From assembly GCA_022316685.1 (NCBI GenBank), contig JAKJHU010000666.1, positions 62,001-126,000 of the forward strand: DNA of 64,000 nucleotides, in the 5' to 3' direction. Below are positions 35,984 to 49,009 of the stretch, piece by piece. A program made the position numbers and the translations under genes. The number at the start of each line of letters is the position of its first letter. Position 1 is the first letter of the stretch. This DNA is from Progne subis subis. Lineage: Eukaryota > Chordata > Aves > Passeriformes > Hirundinidae. Under the pieces are notes generated by a model, which saw nothing but the letters and a program-made list of their open reading frames with translations, ran no database searches and was not told where the DNA came from.

Positions 35984-37029
35984 AAGATAAACTTTCACAT
36001 TCCAGATCTCTAAATAATTTAATAAGGAATTTCAAAGCTCTCAGAGAACTAAAAATGGCTTTCCGAAATTTTGCCATGGAATACATTGAACACAAAATGT
36101 TTCTTTTTTAATTAGCCTAGAAACTTAGTTTCTTGATATTCAATTATCATCCATTTCCAACAATTTGACAGAATAAAAGAAACATAAAGGTAGCTGGGAT
36201 TCACATAACTGAAAATGGATTCAAGCTGTGTAATTCATGGTTTTTTGGAAATTAGGGGTGGATTTCACATCATATAACTCTAGGTTTTTACCCATGTGGA
36301 TATTTACATCTGAATGTATATCTTTTATTATCGATGAAGAAATCAAGATTTTCTAGTTTATGTCTTAGAGGTGCAGGCATCTGCATTAAGAGTGTCTAAA
36401 GTGGTGAGGTTGGAATTAAAAAAACACCTAGAGGGCTGGGACATCAGAGAAAAATTTTGAAGGGGATGCTATCACCTAGTTTAGACATTTTCTGTTTAGT
36501 GTGCTGGGAGCTGTGAATCCAAACACATTGGATAATACATCATAATTACTAGAGTGCAGGGTGCACCAAGCTGTGCTTTCAATCACCAAGATCAGGCCAG
36601 TGAAATTGGTATGATGCCATGAAGTGTTCTTAACCTTTTCTTCCTTTTGTTTAACCTGCCCTTATCACTGATGATGAGAGAGAATTCAATGGAAAATGGT
36701 CCTTCAGAAATTATTCAGATTAAATCTCAGATAATAAAACATAAAACAAAATTGTCATGTTTTAGTAATTGCATTATTTAAAGTAATTGTACTGTAATGA
36801 ATTTGCTTCTTTGTGTATTCTCTTCTTCACTTCTAACTAACTAGAAAATTCTCAACCTGCCTCACATTTCCTGTGATCCACATGATATTGAAAACCAGGG
36901 TATCATTTTTTTCTCAGGGTTACTGGGCTAACATATATCTTAATTAGCTCATTTCTTAGTTTATGTTTCATTCTTCTTTTGGTTCATACAGGCTGCTTAA
37001 TACACATTAATTAAATTCAAATTATTTAT

Positions 37030-37124
37030 GTTGTTTTGTGGGGGGTTGGGTTTTTGGTTTGTTTTTTGTTTGTTTTGTTTGTTTGTTTTGTTTGGTTGGT
37101 TGGGTTTTTTTGTTGTTTTTTTTA
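37030..37124. repeat. T/G-rich low-complexity tract
   Basis: About 95 bases of T and G with GTTTT, GTTTG and GGG runs, of the same kind and strand as 3443-3604. Confidence 0.9.
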
Positions 37125-38300
37125 ATAAGGTTTGCCCTACTAAAATCTACACATGGAACCCAGAGCAATTTAACTAAGAGTTCATCATCCACCTGATTTC
37201 ACAGGACAACTATAATAATCTTTTACTGTATACAAGAGATTATGAAAGTTCATTAGAATACTTTATGGGGAAAATCAGTTGTTTTCAAAATCTCACTTGA
37301 AGAAGGATTCTTCATACTAAGTTCATTCATTTAGGTTAAATAATCTCACTATTAAGGACGTAAACTGAGTCTAAATTAGACTACTTCTAATTTTGAGACA
37401 TAGGGTCTGTTGTGTCATATGGCAACAGTGACCATTGTCCAGGGAGGTTTACAACCACCGGCAGGGAAACAGATGAGACAAGTCTTTGTGGTAAGCACAA
37501 GAATCCACTTATGCTCCCTATCCAGGCTGGGGAGGGGATGAGAGTGAAGAGGAGTGAAGACAAAGGGGTGAGCAGGGGCAGGCTCAGGGGTTTTTTCAGG
37601 TTTTCTAGGGAAGGAGTCTTAGGTTTAGGTCAAAGAAAGGAGATCAGATTTCAGCCTCCTCAAAGCAGGACTCCACAGGATCCTGTAACTTTTTTTTTTT
37701 TTTTTTTTTTTTTTTTCCCTTTTAAACAAAACTGAAAATTTGTGGCTTTTTTTTTTTTTTTTTAATTTCCCTCTTACCATTCATAAAGATACAATAATTT
37801 CAAATGCCTGATAATTTGTTCTAATCCCTTTTTCATAAGCATTGCAAATTTTGAAAAGCCATCAATGATCATTGATAAACTAATAATCTTTTAAAGAAGA
37901 AAGATAAAAAATGTAATTCTGGATAGATGGAATGAGCCTAGAAGAGCTTTTCAATGCATGTTCCTGCAAAGTGCTAAAATAAAATGACAGGGTGGCTTGT
38001 TGCAGTGACTGATTTTAAGTGTTGGCAGATGCTGGAAATCTGTAGAAGGCCATTTCAAGTGGATCCCAGGTACGTAAGACCAGTATAAGAATGTATCTCC
38101 ACATGGCCCCTGATCTAAGGTGAGGACTCTGGGAAGACTCCTGTGAAAAGATTGAAAGGTCACCTCTCCTAGTGAAGGGGGCCTTTGGAGAAACATGTCG
38201 AATCACAGCACTTGTGCCCTATCAGTGGTCTAGAGACTTTTAATGGAAATTTTTGTATTTTGTTAAGACAATAAAAAATATTTTCTGGATAACGAAATAT

Positions 38301-38326
38301 ACACACACACACACACACACACACAC
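38301..38326. repeat. (AC)13 microsatellite
   Basis: Thirteen AC units between AACGAAATAT and GCGTTATAC, about 30 bases before a 49-base A run. Confidence 0.97.
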
Positions 38327-38349
38327 GCGTTATACATTCAGAGTAATAC

Positions 38350-38356
<7 letters not shown>

Positions 38357-38405
<49 letters not shown>
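38357..38405. repeat. Poly-A run (49 A)
   Basis: An uninterrupted run of 49 A after CCCAAATT. Nothing upstream on the plus strand looks like a retrotransposed transcript, so I treat it as a homopolymer and not as a retrogene tail. Assembly length may be unreliable. Confidence 0.95.
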
Positions 38406-38409
<4 letters not shown>

Positions 38410-39229
38410 AAATAAATACTGAAATTCTACTCCCTATAAATTAGGAAAGATTATTCAGGAATATATTATACTATGGAATTTAGAAGGCCTGGAGTGAGAT
38501 GCCTGATATAGCCAGTAAAACTGGAATCTTGAAAGAAGATATTTTAATATTCCATGTAAGTGCTCTCCTCAGAGGTGCATGTAAAGAACAGAGAAATCAG
38601 GATTTACTGCGTAAACTAGGTTGATAAGCATGTTTTAACACCAAAAATCAATTAAAATTTCCAGATTTGAGAGATTAAATAATTAGAGGCCACATTAGTA
38701 ATTCCTGTCAGTTTCTGTATGTCCATATATAGTCTCTGAAGAAGAAATTACATGCATCCAAATGGTGTCATTTTGATCTATTGTTGCTTAAGAACAGTTC
38801 TCTTTCTTACATTGAAATGGACACATCACGTGTTAAAAATTAAACAGGAATATTCCATCTTTTTAAAGTAAACTTGCAATTTCATTTAAAATGTCATTTG
38901 TTTTGGTTAGTTATTTCATACAGATAAAAGTTTATAGATGTTTTATTATATTTTATTGTTGAGTTCTGAGTAAAGAATTGGCATATTTTCTAGAATAAAT
39001 ATTAAGCTGACAGTTCCAAAACTACTTTCTTTTTGCTAGTGTCAGAATTTTAAAAAATACTACCTGGTTTCTTCAGGCCCTCAGTGTTCTTCTAGCTTTA
39101 CTGAAAATATGTACTGATAATTTAAAGATTTCCTTGGTTGATGTATGTACAGGAATATGTATGTATATGAATATGTATGTAAAGGAAGCTGCACCTGCTA
39201 ATTAAAAAAATAAATTTAAAAAAAAAACA

Positions 39230-39254
39230 CAAACAAACAAACAAACAAACAAAA
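39230..39254. repeat. (CAAA)n microsatellite
   Basis: About six CAAA units after an A-rich stretch. Complementary in sequence to the (TTTG)8 at 39597-39628. Confidence 0.93.
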
Positions 39255-39596
39255 CCCTTCACTTTTAAAATTTCTATTTCCAGAATAGATTTATTTTCAT
39301 TATGCATACTGACATATTAAAGAAAAATATAGCAGGTGAAATTATAATTATTAATGCAGACATAAGAAAAGACAGTAAAAATATTCCAACCCGTGTACAC
39401 AAAGAAATTACTTGCTAGTAGAAGAAAGATAATTTTGAAAAGTAGTGACAGCATTTATTAATATCTTCCAGTAGAGGACATGGGACAATAATGAGAGAAA
39501 GACAAATCCCATACCTCAGGCTTCATGAATGAAATTGTTGCTGGTAGAATCAAAGATTAGGTAAACAAAAGCTCTGAAATAAGAAATAAAAGTTTT

Positions 39597-39628
39597 TTTG
39601 TTTGTTTGTTTGTTTGTTTGTTTGTTTG
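39597..39628. repeat. (TTTG)8 microsatellite
   Basis: Eight TTTG units, the inverse complement of the (CAAA)n repeat about 340 bases upstream. Confidence 0.95.
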
Positions 39629-42600
39629 AAGTTCTGCTTTCATCCATCTAGATGAATAAAAGTCATTATATTTGAACTGCTTGAGCACTGAAAAAGGAGA
39701 GATTCATCTCTAGAAAATATTATCTGGAGCACTCAATGACTGACTTGTTGGAGTAGAGAAGGCACCATAAGAAAGAAGAAACTGCTAAACTTACAACACA
39801 GGTAGCCCCCACTCCTTCCAAAAGTATTTTGACTTAAGAATAATGAAAGGTACCCAAGTGAACTTTCTGTTAAGTGCACAACTTCTAAGTGCTTTAAACT
39901 GTAACACTTTAAATGGCTTGGAAGGAGTTCTGTTTCTTTCCTGCATTACTGAAGATCAAAAATACTTCCTATCCCTTTCACTGACATACAGATAACTCTG
40001 GCATTGGCAGAAAAGTATGTGAATCACTTGGCCAAGCCCTCAAAAAACTTCCTTTAATGATCCATTGCCCAAAGTCCAGGTCAGTTGTGTGACACACACA
40101 TCTTGGGTGAATGGTAAGATCAGTGCTCTCAAGTTATAAAATGTTTATCCCGGAAAGTGACATGTATTTCCAGCCTAATTGCACTCAGGTGGTCAATTTG
40201 TAACCTCAAACCATGCCCAAGCAGTACAAGTCTGATAGGGATTTTTAGGAATTTTCTTTTGTAACTTCTCACTAAAATGAAGCCCAGTACAGAATCAGAA
40301 AACCTGTTACCACCAAACTCTAATTTACTTATAGATAATTTATAGTGAATTATAACTATGTACTTTGCTGTACTTAACACTGTTATCGATAAAACATTTT
40401 ATCAATATGTTTCATAACTAAAATTAGTAAGTCATGCTTCACTATAGGAATTTGAATTAAATAATTTATGTCCAAAATCATCAAAAGATTGTATATCCTA
40501 TAGAAATGCATTTTTAGAAATTGAAGAAAAAGAAGGGGAAAAGTAACATTGCATTTACTATCTCTGGACCAGTTAGAAGATTATATTTTTATACAACTAG
40601 ATTTTCAAAGTAAAGAGACTAGATAATCAAAACTTTGATAGAAGAATGCCTATGTGTGTCCAAGTGTGTACGTGTCTGTATACAAATATACCAGACAGCA
40701 AAGTGACAGAAGAAATTTGACAAGAGATTCTCTTAAGACTTAAGTTCTCTGCAAGATTCCGTATCAAATTCTTTCCCTGGTTTGCTTATTTGTGCTAATG
40801 AGACGGTTTTCAGAAGCAATTCTAGCAACTTTCAAAATGTGTTGCACTAAATTGAATTTTCCAGTCTTGCTAAATAAGAACAAGTAATGACAGAAGCCTA
40901 TCAGGACTTGGGACCTCTAGAAGAGCTGGGATACTTAGTCTTCTACTGGCCTTTTATTAAGTTTTGGCTTCCAAAACTTTAGAGTTTGAACCTGAGGAGG
41001 GTTTGAAAGATGAGTGATTTTAAGTCCCTGGACTTGTCCTGGTTCTGCTGAACACCATACAAAAGCTGCTGTGTATCTTTTCTTCCATTCATAGACTGCC
41101 ATTTAAATTTCTAAAGTGAGGGTTTTTTTAACAATTTTGCTCTGTGTATATACAGTACCTTGGCCATCTATCTTCACCATTTTCTTTTAGCTTCATCTTT
41201 ACTCTAATGCCCTTACAGCTGTACTTGGAAAGCTGTATGCTAGAAAGACAAGTGGTAAAGTTCTTGTTAGAAAAGTGTCATGATAATCTGGGTGCTCATT
41301 TACCTTTCTTTTTTTCAAGTCACATCACAAAAATGTTCCAAACAACATGAGAAAAGTACAAAAAAAAAAATGTTTTGAACCAACAATATAATAAAATTTA
41401 CTGAAATTTCTAATTACAGTGAAATGTTGAAAAATATGTGTTAAAAAGGCCGTGAAATAGAGATTAGATTTAATATAAGCTTTCCTTTTCTTTTGATAGG
41501 CAAAATTTTATACAGGTTACAGGGCTTTACAGAGTTGATTTCTATAACTAGCTTTTCAGTTTTCTAGAGCAATTAGAATGACTTCTATGGAAAACATGTT
41601 CCTAAATGGTCAGAAGAAAATGCTATTAGATTGTCAAGAGGAATGTTATTAGATAATGTTGTTTTGTTCATTTTGTCTTTATCTTGTACTGGCTTTCATG
41701 AGCTTAATTAAAGCACAAGGTTTATATGTTAAATGTTAATATGATACTTCGATACATATCAGATTAATTTTCATTACTAATAGCTCATGATTGTATTAGG
41801 TTCTTTGTGTAGTCTGAGTTACATTAGCAGTTACATTTAATTAAAAGAATTTGCAAGTAACATTTTATTCTTCTGTATGGAAGAAATTTGTAAAATGTAC
41901 TCATTTCTAGTGCACAAGACATAAAAATATTAACTCCAACATGTTAATAAACACTGTCTAAATCACAGTTTCTAGATTTGCTCTCCCTTCTCACCACAAA
42001 GCATTATTTGAAGCCCTGTGACTACACTGCTTTAAAAAAAAAATTCTAAGAAACATTACTGAAAGAGTGCATAATATTTTATGTACTGTGAGCTCAAAAC
42101 TGAATTCATATTCCACATTCAGATACTGTTTGAGGAAATTTCATATTCTTTTATTGTTTTTATACATCAAATTTCAGTTTAAACAGCTTAAATATCTATC
42201 CATTTCTTATTTGAAGGCTGTGAGTATTCTTCCATGTTCCTGAAAAATCCTGAAACATTGGCTTCTAATTTTTTTCAAAAGGCACATTTATAACTAATAT
42301 AATGTGCTGTAATTTTATTCATTGTGTCAAGAAGCATTATAACACTGTAAAAGCACCCTGGAAAAATCTTGTGCTATAAAACCTTTGGTGGAAAACCAAA
42401 TGTCTATGTCACTTTGCCTCGCAACCCCAGTTCTGAACCATCTATGTGGCAGGACCAATGTTTGATCTAAGGACTGGAGATATTTGTCTTTTTCCCATGC
42501 ATTTCCTGGGCAAAGAACAGCTGTCATATTCTAGTTCATGTTCTATACTGAGCACTGCTGTGGGAGTGAGGAGATTGTAGAGGTGTGTGTTATGGCTTGT

Positions 42601-45600
42601 TAGGCAGTGCCTTTTGACTATTGTGTTGTGGATTCTGAGCCAGAACCTCTGAGGAATTTGCAGTGGAAGCTGAGAACTTATTGAAGTGCACTGTATAATA
42701 AAAGCATGGCAGTTCTTGATACATGGTATGGTGTACCATTGTTCAGCCTGAGAATTTGTAATGAACATCACACCCCTTACTCACTGGTCATGACACTGGT
42801 GCGTGCCACAGAGATGGAGAATCATCAGGATCCTTCTGTTGCATGGTGGCATGGGTACTTCTAGTAAATCTAGTAATCTAGTAAAAAATGTAACAAAGAT
42901 AAAAAAGGAAAAAAAATAAACAAAAAGCTCAAAATCACACATTTTCTTCTACTTGAATACCTTTGGTGTAATCCACTAAAGAGAGATCTTTCTTTCTCCT
43001 TGCTTTTGTCAACATTTGTCCTGACAAATAGAATTTGGGCCATATATGTCAACATTTATTATTGTCTACGAAGAGTAATTTAGTTTCTTCACAAAGAACA
43101 AGTTCTATCCTTTAACCCCAATTTTAAATTATTAGAAAACACTAATCTGTGTTTATATAGAATGTAAAGGCCACATTGTTAAAAAAAATAATTTCGGAAT
43201 TTCAGCTGCCTGACAAGTAGTTTAGGACTTATCAAGCACCAAGAGAATGCAAACTGACCTTTCTTACAGAGGAACAAGTAAATAATTAGATAACCATGAT
43301 AGAATCTATATAATACCTAAAGATAGTGTGTGGTTATAAAAGAGGGCAGGTTTACAAATTCTAGTAGCACTACAGAAAAGTAAATCTGTCAGGCTGCATT
43401 GGATCTGAGTCTAAATCTATGAAAATCTGAATGTATTTCACATTTTTAACTAGTCTGGGAAAGATGAGAACAATTTATGCAGAGTATGTAAGCACCAGAT
43501 GAATATTAATGTATTTTCATTCATATATAAGAATTTTCCAGCTGAAAAACTTCCTGTTGCAATGTTTCAAATGCTAAAAACAAAGCAGTGGTCATTTAAT
43601 ACTAGATATATTTGCAGGTGGAGGTAGTAATAAATCTGGGGTTTTAAGCCAAATTTGATGTTTGACATTTCTTATGTCTGATATGGGCACAATTGGAAAA
43701 AAAAAAAACAAAACAGTTTTCATTTTTGTCTTTGTTTTATTGTGATTTAGGTGAAAAATTATTTTTTACCATTTCTGTTTTTGCATAGAACCAGGCACCA
43801 TTTTAGAATAGGTGACAGTGTTTGCATAAAGTGTGACCATTTTCTTAGTACACATAATTAGGATGCTAACGGTGAATATAAAGCAATTTGTTGAAAACTC
43901 TTTAGATAAATGCAGAACAGTGGTGTTTTTTGTTGTTGTTGTTGTTTTTTTTTTTTTTTTTTTTCCCTTACTTCTTACTGTTAAATAATTTGTTTTCAAT
44001 ATAGAGGTAAAGTTCATATTTTTTTACCTCCTCTGAATTTGCTCCAGATCTGTAGCCCTCCAGACGCAGACTTTGCTTGTTGGCATAACTGCATTAGTTG
44101 ATACAGTAAAAATTTATGTTTTTCTCATGCAACTTCCTCAAGAGTAAACTCCGAAATGTGTCTGGGACCAACAGAACCATTTGAAAATTAAGAAAACTTA
44201 AGATTATTTTAATAGTTAAACATTGTAAAAATAGATGTCAAGGAATTGATTTATACCATCCAAACACAAGACAATTATTTGAGGTGCCTAAATTGACTAT
44301 GAGAGAAATTTATAGAAAGTCCTTAGGCTGCTTATGGAGTCAATGAAGGCAGTGCATTATCTTAAGAAATAAATCAAATTCTTGTGCTAATTTTTTTTTT
44401 TTTTATTATTATTTTTTTTTTTTTTTTTTTTTTTAATAACTGACTGAACAGTAAAAGGGCCCTGGGGCTCACTAGCCTTATTTAGGTTAGCCTAATCTAT
44501 GCTGAAAATTACCTTATGAACAAGGTACCTAGTATACCTCAGTTAAATATACGCTATCATATTAAATCAGTTTGTCTATGTGAATATTATGTCTAGAATC
44601 ACAAATAAAATAGGGCCAAGGTCCATTCTCTAGTCCCTGTGAAATGACATAGTGCTGTTTATACCCACTTTAATAAGATTTCTCTCCCCCCCAAAAAGAC
44701 TTGTCTATGCCATCAATTGCAGTGATCTCTAACTCTCAACATCTGTGAAAAACTGACCAGGAATAACCAGGGAACATGTGCTCCCTGGAGAGGGCAAATT
44801 TATTTTAGAGGCCATACTAACATTTTACAGGTTGGACACTTATACCTGAAGAGCTGCTCATCATTTCAGCTTGATGCTCATAGCTTCCAGGTCAGATTTC
44901 CTAAATATTCATCTGGGACTGCAGAGGACACAAATTTTCTTAATTAAAGTCTGTGATTTCCAAGCCTGAAATCTTTTTTAAACATAATTCTTTGTAAAAT
45001 CAGGTTAGGTTCCTCGTTTCAAAACGCAGAAGTATTTGACATAGGGTGAAGAGTGGAGCCCAGAGATATACAGACTCAAGTCAATGTCTCTTTATTTTGT
45101 CTTTACCTACCACCCTAGTGTGAAAATTTAAAAAATTACCTTCTAATAGAATTCATTAACAGTTCTCATTTCAATGGATATTAATTAAGATGTTCCCTTT
45201 CTAGATTTTATTATAATGTGATAATTTAACAAGCAGGAAAATTTTGAACAGGCAAACAATATTACAAGGATAATTTCAGATACATGTGCAGGGGTGTCTT
45301 TGGTACCCTCTAGGATTTGGGTTTGCAATTACATGGAAGTCCTAATTACACGTTTTGTGAGTGAGAATTTTTCTAGTTGCTTCTCTCTGTACTGCAATTT
45401 TTTGTGAAAATTTGTTGTCCTTTCAGCTATAACTCACTGTGTTTTGAAGTGGATTCCTACATATTCATGAATTTAAATATACCAATTTGAATAAAATTAT
45501 TTTAATTAAACTATAATAGAAAAAGAAATCTTACTGTCATAACTCAAAAGCACAGAAGAAAAAAATTATGGGTTGAACAAGGACATAGAGTTTTGAAAAA

Positions 45601-46730
45601 AATTATATTTCCATTCAGTTGTACTAGTAACTGCTATCTACTTTTAATTAATACTGCCCAGCTCTGATGTTATGTTTCACTTAACTTCCTTTCTGTTAGT
45701 AATATATTGGGGTTCATTTTTTTTTGCCTCAGTGCCTTTAAGAATATAGAACTGCAGCTCTAATCCCTTCCCCACCTCAAAACACAGAAGTTTGCTTATT
45801 CTTTTATCACTTATCCCTGTAGTTCAGCCAGTAAATAACTAAAAAAAAAAAATAAAATTCAGTTAAAAATCTTGAGACCTGTCCTCAAATTCTGTTCTTC
45901 CCTCTTTCTCTTTCTACCTCAACCTCTTCCTTTTGTCCTGTGTTCCTCAGCATGTTGGTTTTCTACCAGTTAATCCACCTCTGCTTTACTGATTTTGAAT
46001 AACACACAAACCACTTCCCTTCAAACTATTGTGAGGACAGATTCAAGCATTTATGAATCTCTCATTAAATGATATTGCAAAATATTTTCACTAATTTTTG
46101 CTTCTACTAAAAAGGAAAAGACTAAAAGGACAAAAACATTGTAGATCAGAATTCAGTTTCTTAAGGAAGCAAGTTCAATACTTAACACTCCATTAGCAGT
46201 AGACTGGAATTAGATACCTAGGAACTTGGAGTCCTTGGTATGATACCCAGTAAAGCCACATTTTTACTGTTCATTACAATTACCTAGTTAATGAACTATA
46301 AATTTAGACTGTAAATTGTGGCATTATAGAAGAAGTTTCATTACCTCAGTGTACAAATTTTGCCTCCCTTGAGAATTCTGGCAATCAATTCTAATTTCTC
46401 TTCAAAATACAATCTTAGGGAACATTTTATTCCTCATTTTATTGACTGTGGAGATTTAGATGAAGAAAGGAGAAGGAAAGAGGAAACTTGTATGTTAAAA
46501 TTCATTGCTGTAGATAAATCATTATGAAATTTAAGAATTATTTGCTGAATTGCAAGGTTCACTCTTATCTTTGCCTTTAATTCAGTAGATTTGTACATTT
46601 CAAAACAGCCTTTACAAGATGAAACCAAGAGATAAGCTGTTGAAGCCTGCCCAGTCCATTATGGCTGAAATGTTTTCACATATTATACAATCTGTGTGGT
46701 CAGAAATGTTTACAGAAACTTGCCTCTTTG

Positions 46731-46736
46731 GAGTAG
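46731..46736. repeat. ERV-C target-site duplication, left
   Basis: GAGTAG immediately precedes the LTR (TGTAGTATTT) and is repeated exactly at 50037-50042. A 6-bp duplication is usual for class II (beta-like, ERVK) integration. Confidence 0.93.
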
Positions 46737-47079
46737 TGTAGTATTTCCCCACGAGACTAGATGACTGCTGATGGCAAAAGTAAGAGTCTGCTCTCTGGCT
46801 TTGGGTGGGATTTTACAGCTTTTATTCTCAAGTCCTGCCCTGCTTGCTGGAGACCTTTCCCGATGGTTCGCCAATGCCAGAGAAACCTGCCCGCTCCCAT
46901 GTCGTGGCTTTTTCCCCAGGTGGCAGGGCCCAGAGGCACCATCCAATAAGGAAGAAGTAGGAGGGGAAGAGTTAGGTTACATTTCATTGTGGGGGATGGA
47001 CGCTGCTGGGCAAGGACAGATATATGGAAAAAACATTACAAATCAGATGAAATATAAACCCAATTAGTGTATTACAACA
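46737..47079 (-). repeat. ERV-C 3' LTR
   Basis: A 343-bp LTR. On the element's strand it starts TGTTGTAATACAC and ends AATACTACA. It is preceded on that strand by the purine tract AAGAAAAGGGGAAA (47080-47093). A polyadenylation signal (GAGAATAAAAG) lies in the middle. Confidence 0.93.
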
Positions 47080-47233
47080 TTTCCCCTTTTCTTATTAAAT
47101 TAAAAAGGAGGAAGGCTCGGTTTGTGGGAGATGCTCAGAGTTTGGACCTTGAGTACCTTTAAAGTTGCAAAAGAAAAATGATCTTTAGTGCAAACAAACT
47201 GTCTAGAAAAACACTGTTAAGGAATAATGATAA

Positions 47234-47452
47234 TTAGAAGAAGATTTGGTGCTTTCTCCTCCTCCAGGCAGCACTGGCCACTTGTGGAGCCTCTGCAGGT
47301 GGCTTTGCAGTTTTAGGGATGAAAGGTTTCACCCACTCAGCTGGCACCCACTTGAGACCTGGGGGAGTGGACACATAAGTGTACCCATGACCCCAGGTGA
47401 CCTGATCATGAGGACTTTTTGTTTCTCTGGTCACTGTATCCTTTTCTATCAC
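47234..47452 (-). pseudogene. ERV-C integrase C-terminal tail remnant
   Basis: The minus-strand frame contains WGHGYTYVSTPPGLKWVPAEW. It corresponds to the end of the integrase DNA-binding domain of alpha/beta-type retroviruses, where a 'GRGYxCVST...RWVPxRWVKP'-like pattern is common. The zinc and catalytic domains are missing upstream. The frame lies less than 60 bases after the gag remnant on the element's strand, so the deletion junction falls at about 47453-47511. No start codon of its own is expected. Confidence 0.7.
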
Positions 47453-47510
47453 ATCTGGTGACTTTTGCTGAAAGGCAGAACTGGTTAAAGCAGGATTATT
47501 AATTTAACAT

Positions 47511-48413
47511 TTACATTTTCTGGGTTTTTTTTGAAAAATTCCCTTTGGACTTTTGAGACCTCCCTCCCCCATTGTCCTGAAAGTCCAGAAATTGCTTCTT
47601 TAAAGGGCATTGAGATGCCCAATGTCCAGCCTGATCGCACAGGAGATACGTTGTTCCTGTCTTGGGAGGTGGCCGTGGCACCGGTACAGGAAGCACAGTG
47701 TCTGCAGCAGCAGCTTTCTGTGGCAGCTTGACTCTGGAACTGTGGTTTTGATGAGCTGCTATGAAGGGAATCTTCCTGGCACACACCTGGAGCATGTCAT
47801 GTAAAGTTGGAGCCGGTTCTATGGACAGGCTGAGGATAGCTACCTTGCACTGTTTGTCTGCATTGGCCAGAGCCATCTCCTCCAGGACCTGTTCCTGGGC
47901 TCCTTCATTCTTAACCTGTAACTCGATAGCTCAGGTTAACCGCTCCACAAATGTTACCAAAGGTTCTGATGGAAGCTGCTTTATTTTGCTGTACGGTTGG
48001 AAAGACTTATCGGTCTGGGTTGCTAATTGAATTGTCAAACTCTTATTACCAACAGCCATTTCAGGATTTTGCCAAAGCTCTGGAAGCAAAATTTTTTGGA
48101 GGGCTAAGGGAACTGTAGTATTTCTTGCTAAGTTTGCTTTTAAACGGTTGCAAAAGTATTCTCTTTCATATTTGAATTTGGCCTGAGCTTTGCATAAGCC
48201 CTGACTCACTCATTGGGGGAAGGTGTCCCAATTACTGTGGACAGCACCCCCTCTTTTTGACTGTTGATATGTGAAAGGGGTGGCAGAAAAGCCGGGATCG
48301 CTTCCTGCTTCCGGGTTCCCGCTCCCCGCCTCCCTCTGGGGCGTGGGAACTGGGACTGTGGGCAGGGAAAGCATGGGAACCAGGGGCAGGGAGGGGCTGG
48401 AGGCTTGAGTCAC
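47511..48413 (-). pseudogene. gag: ERV-C gag remnant: capsid and nucleocapsid
   Basis: One minus-strand frame is interrupted by two TGA codons (48212-48210 and 47933-47931). The first part runs into a capsid start (PFTYQQSKRGG). The middle holds a degenerate major homology region (PSEPLVTFVERL), followed by AIELQVKNEG and the helical end of capsid. The last part has a nucleocapsid box, YLLCDQAGHWASQC, in which the spacing of the last Cys-His-Cys positions is kept but the first Cys is replaced by Tyr. It ends Lys-rich at 47511. This is beta-like Gag, unrelated in sequence to the Gag of ERV-A and ERV-B. Confidence 0.8.
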
Positions 48414-48690
48414 ACGGGGAGAAGTCAGAGGGTGGAGGTTTGAGGGCAGGGGGCAGAGTCAGAGGAGAGGGCAGTGCTGGGGGTGGCACTGAAGAGAAGG
48501 AGGGGTCTGGGGAGAAGAAGGGATTGTGGGAAGGAGGGACAGACAAAGGAAGAGACTCCTCATGGCACGGGAGCACACGGCTTCGGCCATTTTGGACAAA
48601 GGAATCCCCTCCATCTTGTGACCCCCCCCACCTGGGGACCACTGAGATGGAATGTTTGTTTGAGCACTCAGACTGCCTGCAAAGGTACAA
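48232..48690 (-). pseudogene. ERV-C gag remnant: proline-rich linker
   Basis: A minus-strand frame shifted relative to both the matrix and the capsid frames. It encodes a long Pro/Ser-rich stretch (SPDPSFSSVPPPALPSPLTL and similar), as expected for the segment between matrix and capsid. The frame changes on both sides show old indels. Confidence 0.6.
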
Positions 48691-49009
48691 GCTGGGGAAA
48701 ATTCGCCAAGAATTGGCCTCTTTTCCTTTTTATTTTGCTTTTGCAATGCAAACTTAATTTTAAGCTATGAAAGGCAAAATTTGCATCTTCTTTATTATTA
48801 GAGGAGCCAGATTCAACTATTTTTTTTGTTAGAGCCTCCCAAAATTCTGGGAAGCTTATTTGCTCTAATGATAAGTGTGGAAACTGAGAAAACAACCACA
48901 GAGTTAATTCTTTCAGCTGTTTCTTTGAATAATGGGTCTCGCCATCATCCAAGGCATTTAAAATGAGGTAATAGACCCTTTTGTGAGACACAGACAGCCT
49001 AGCACCCAT
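48668..49009 (-). pseudogene. ERV-C gag remnant: matrix
   Basis: The frame starts with ATG at 49009 and encodes MGARLSVS, a good myristoylation context, then a helical matrix-like segment (KQLKELTLWLFSQFPHLSLE, FPEFWEAL). It is open for 113 codons and then leaves the frame of the following gag parts. Similar N-termini are seen in avian beta-like endogenous retroviruses. Confidence 0.75.

Larger units (their letters stand above)
35984..46730. other. Long AT-rich intron block with only simple repeats
   Basis: About 10.7 kb with no exon, CR1 or LTR recognised. Simple repeats are listed separately; other homopolymer runs are T runs at about 37690-37717, 37747-37763, 43945-43964 and 44392-44434. 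I looked here for the next PLPPR1 exon (the rest of the first membrane span) and did not find it. Confidence 0.5.

Noticed and set aside
38357..38405. Poly-A run as the tail of a processed pseudogene
   Set aside because: No coding-like or exon-joined sequence lies upstream, only AT-rich DNA and an AC repeat.
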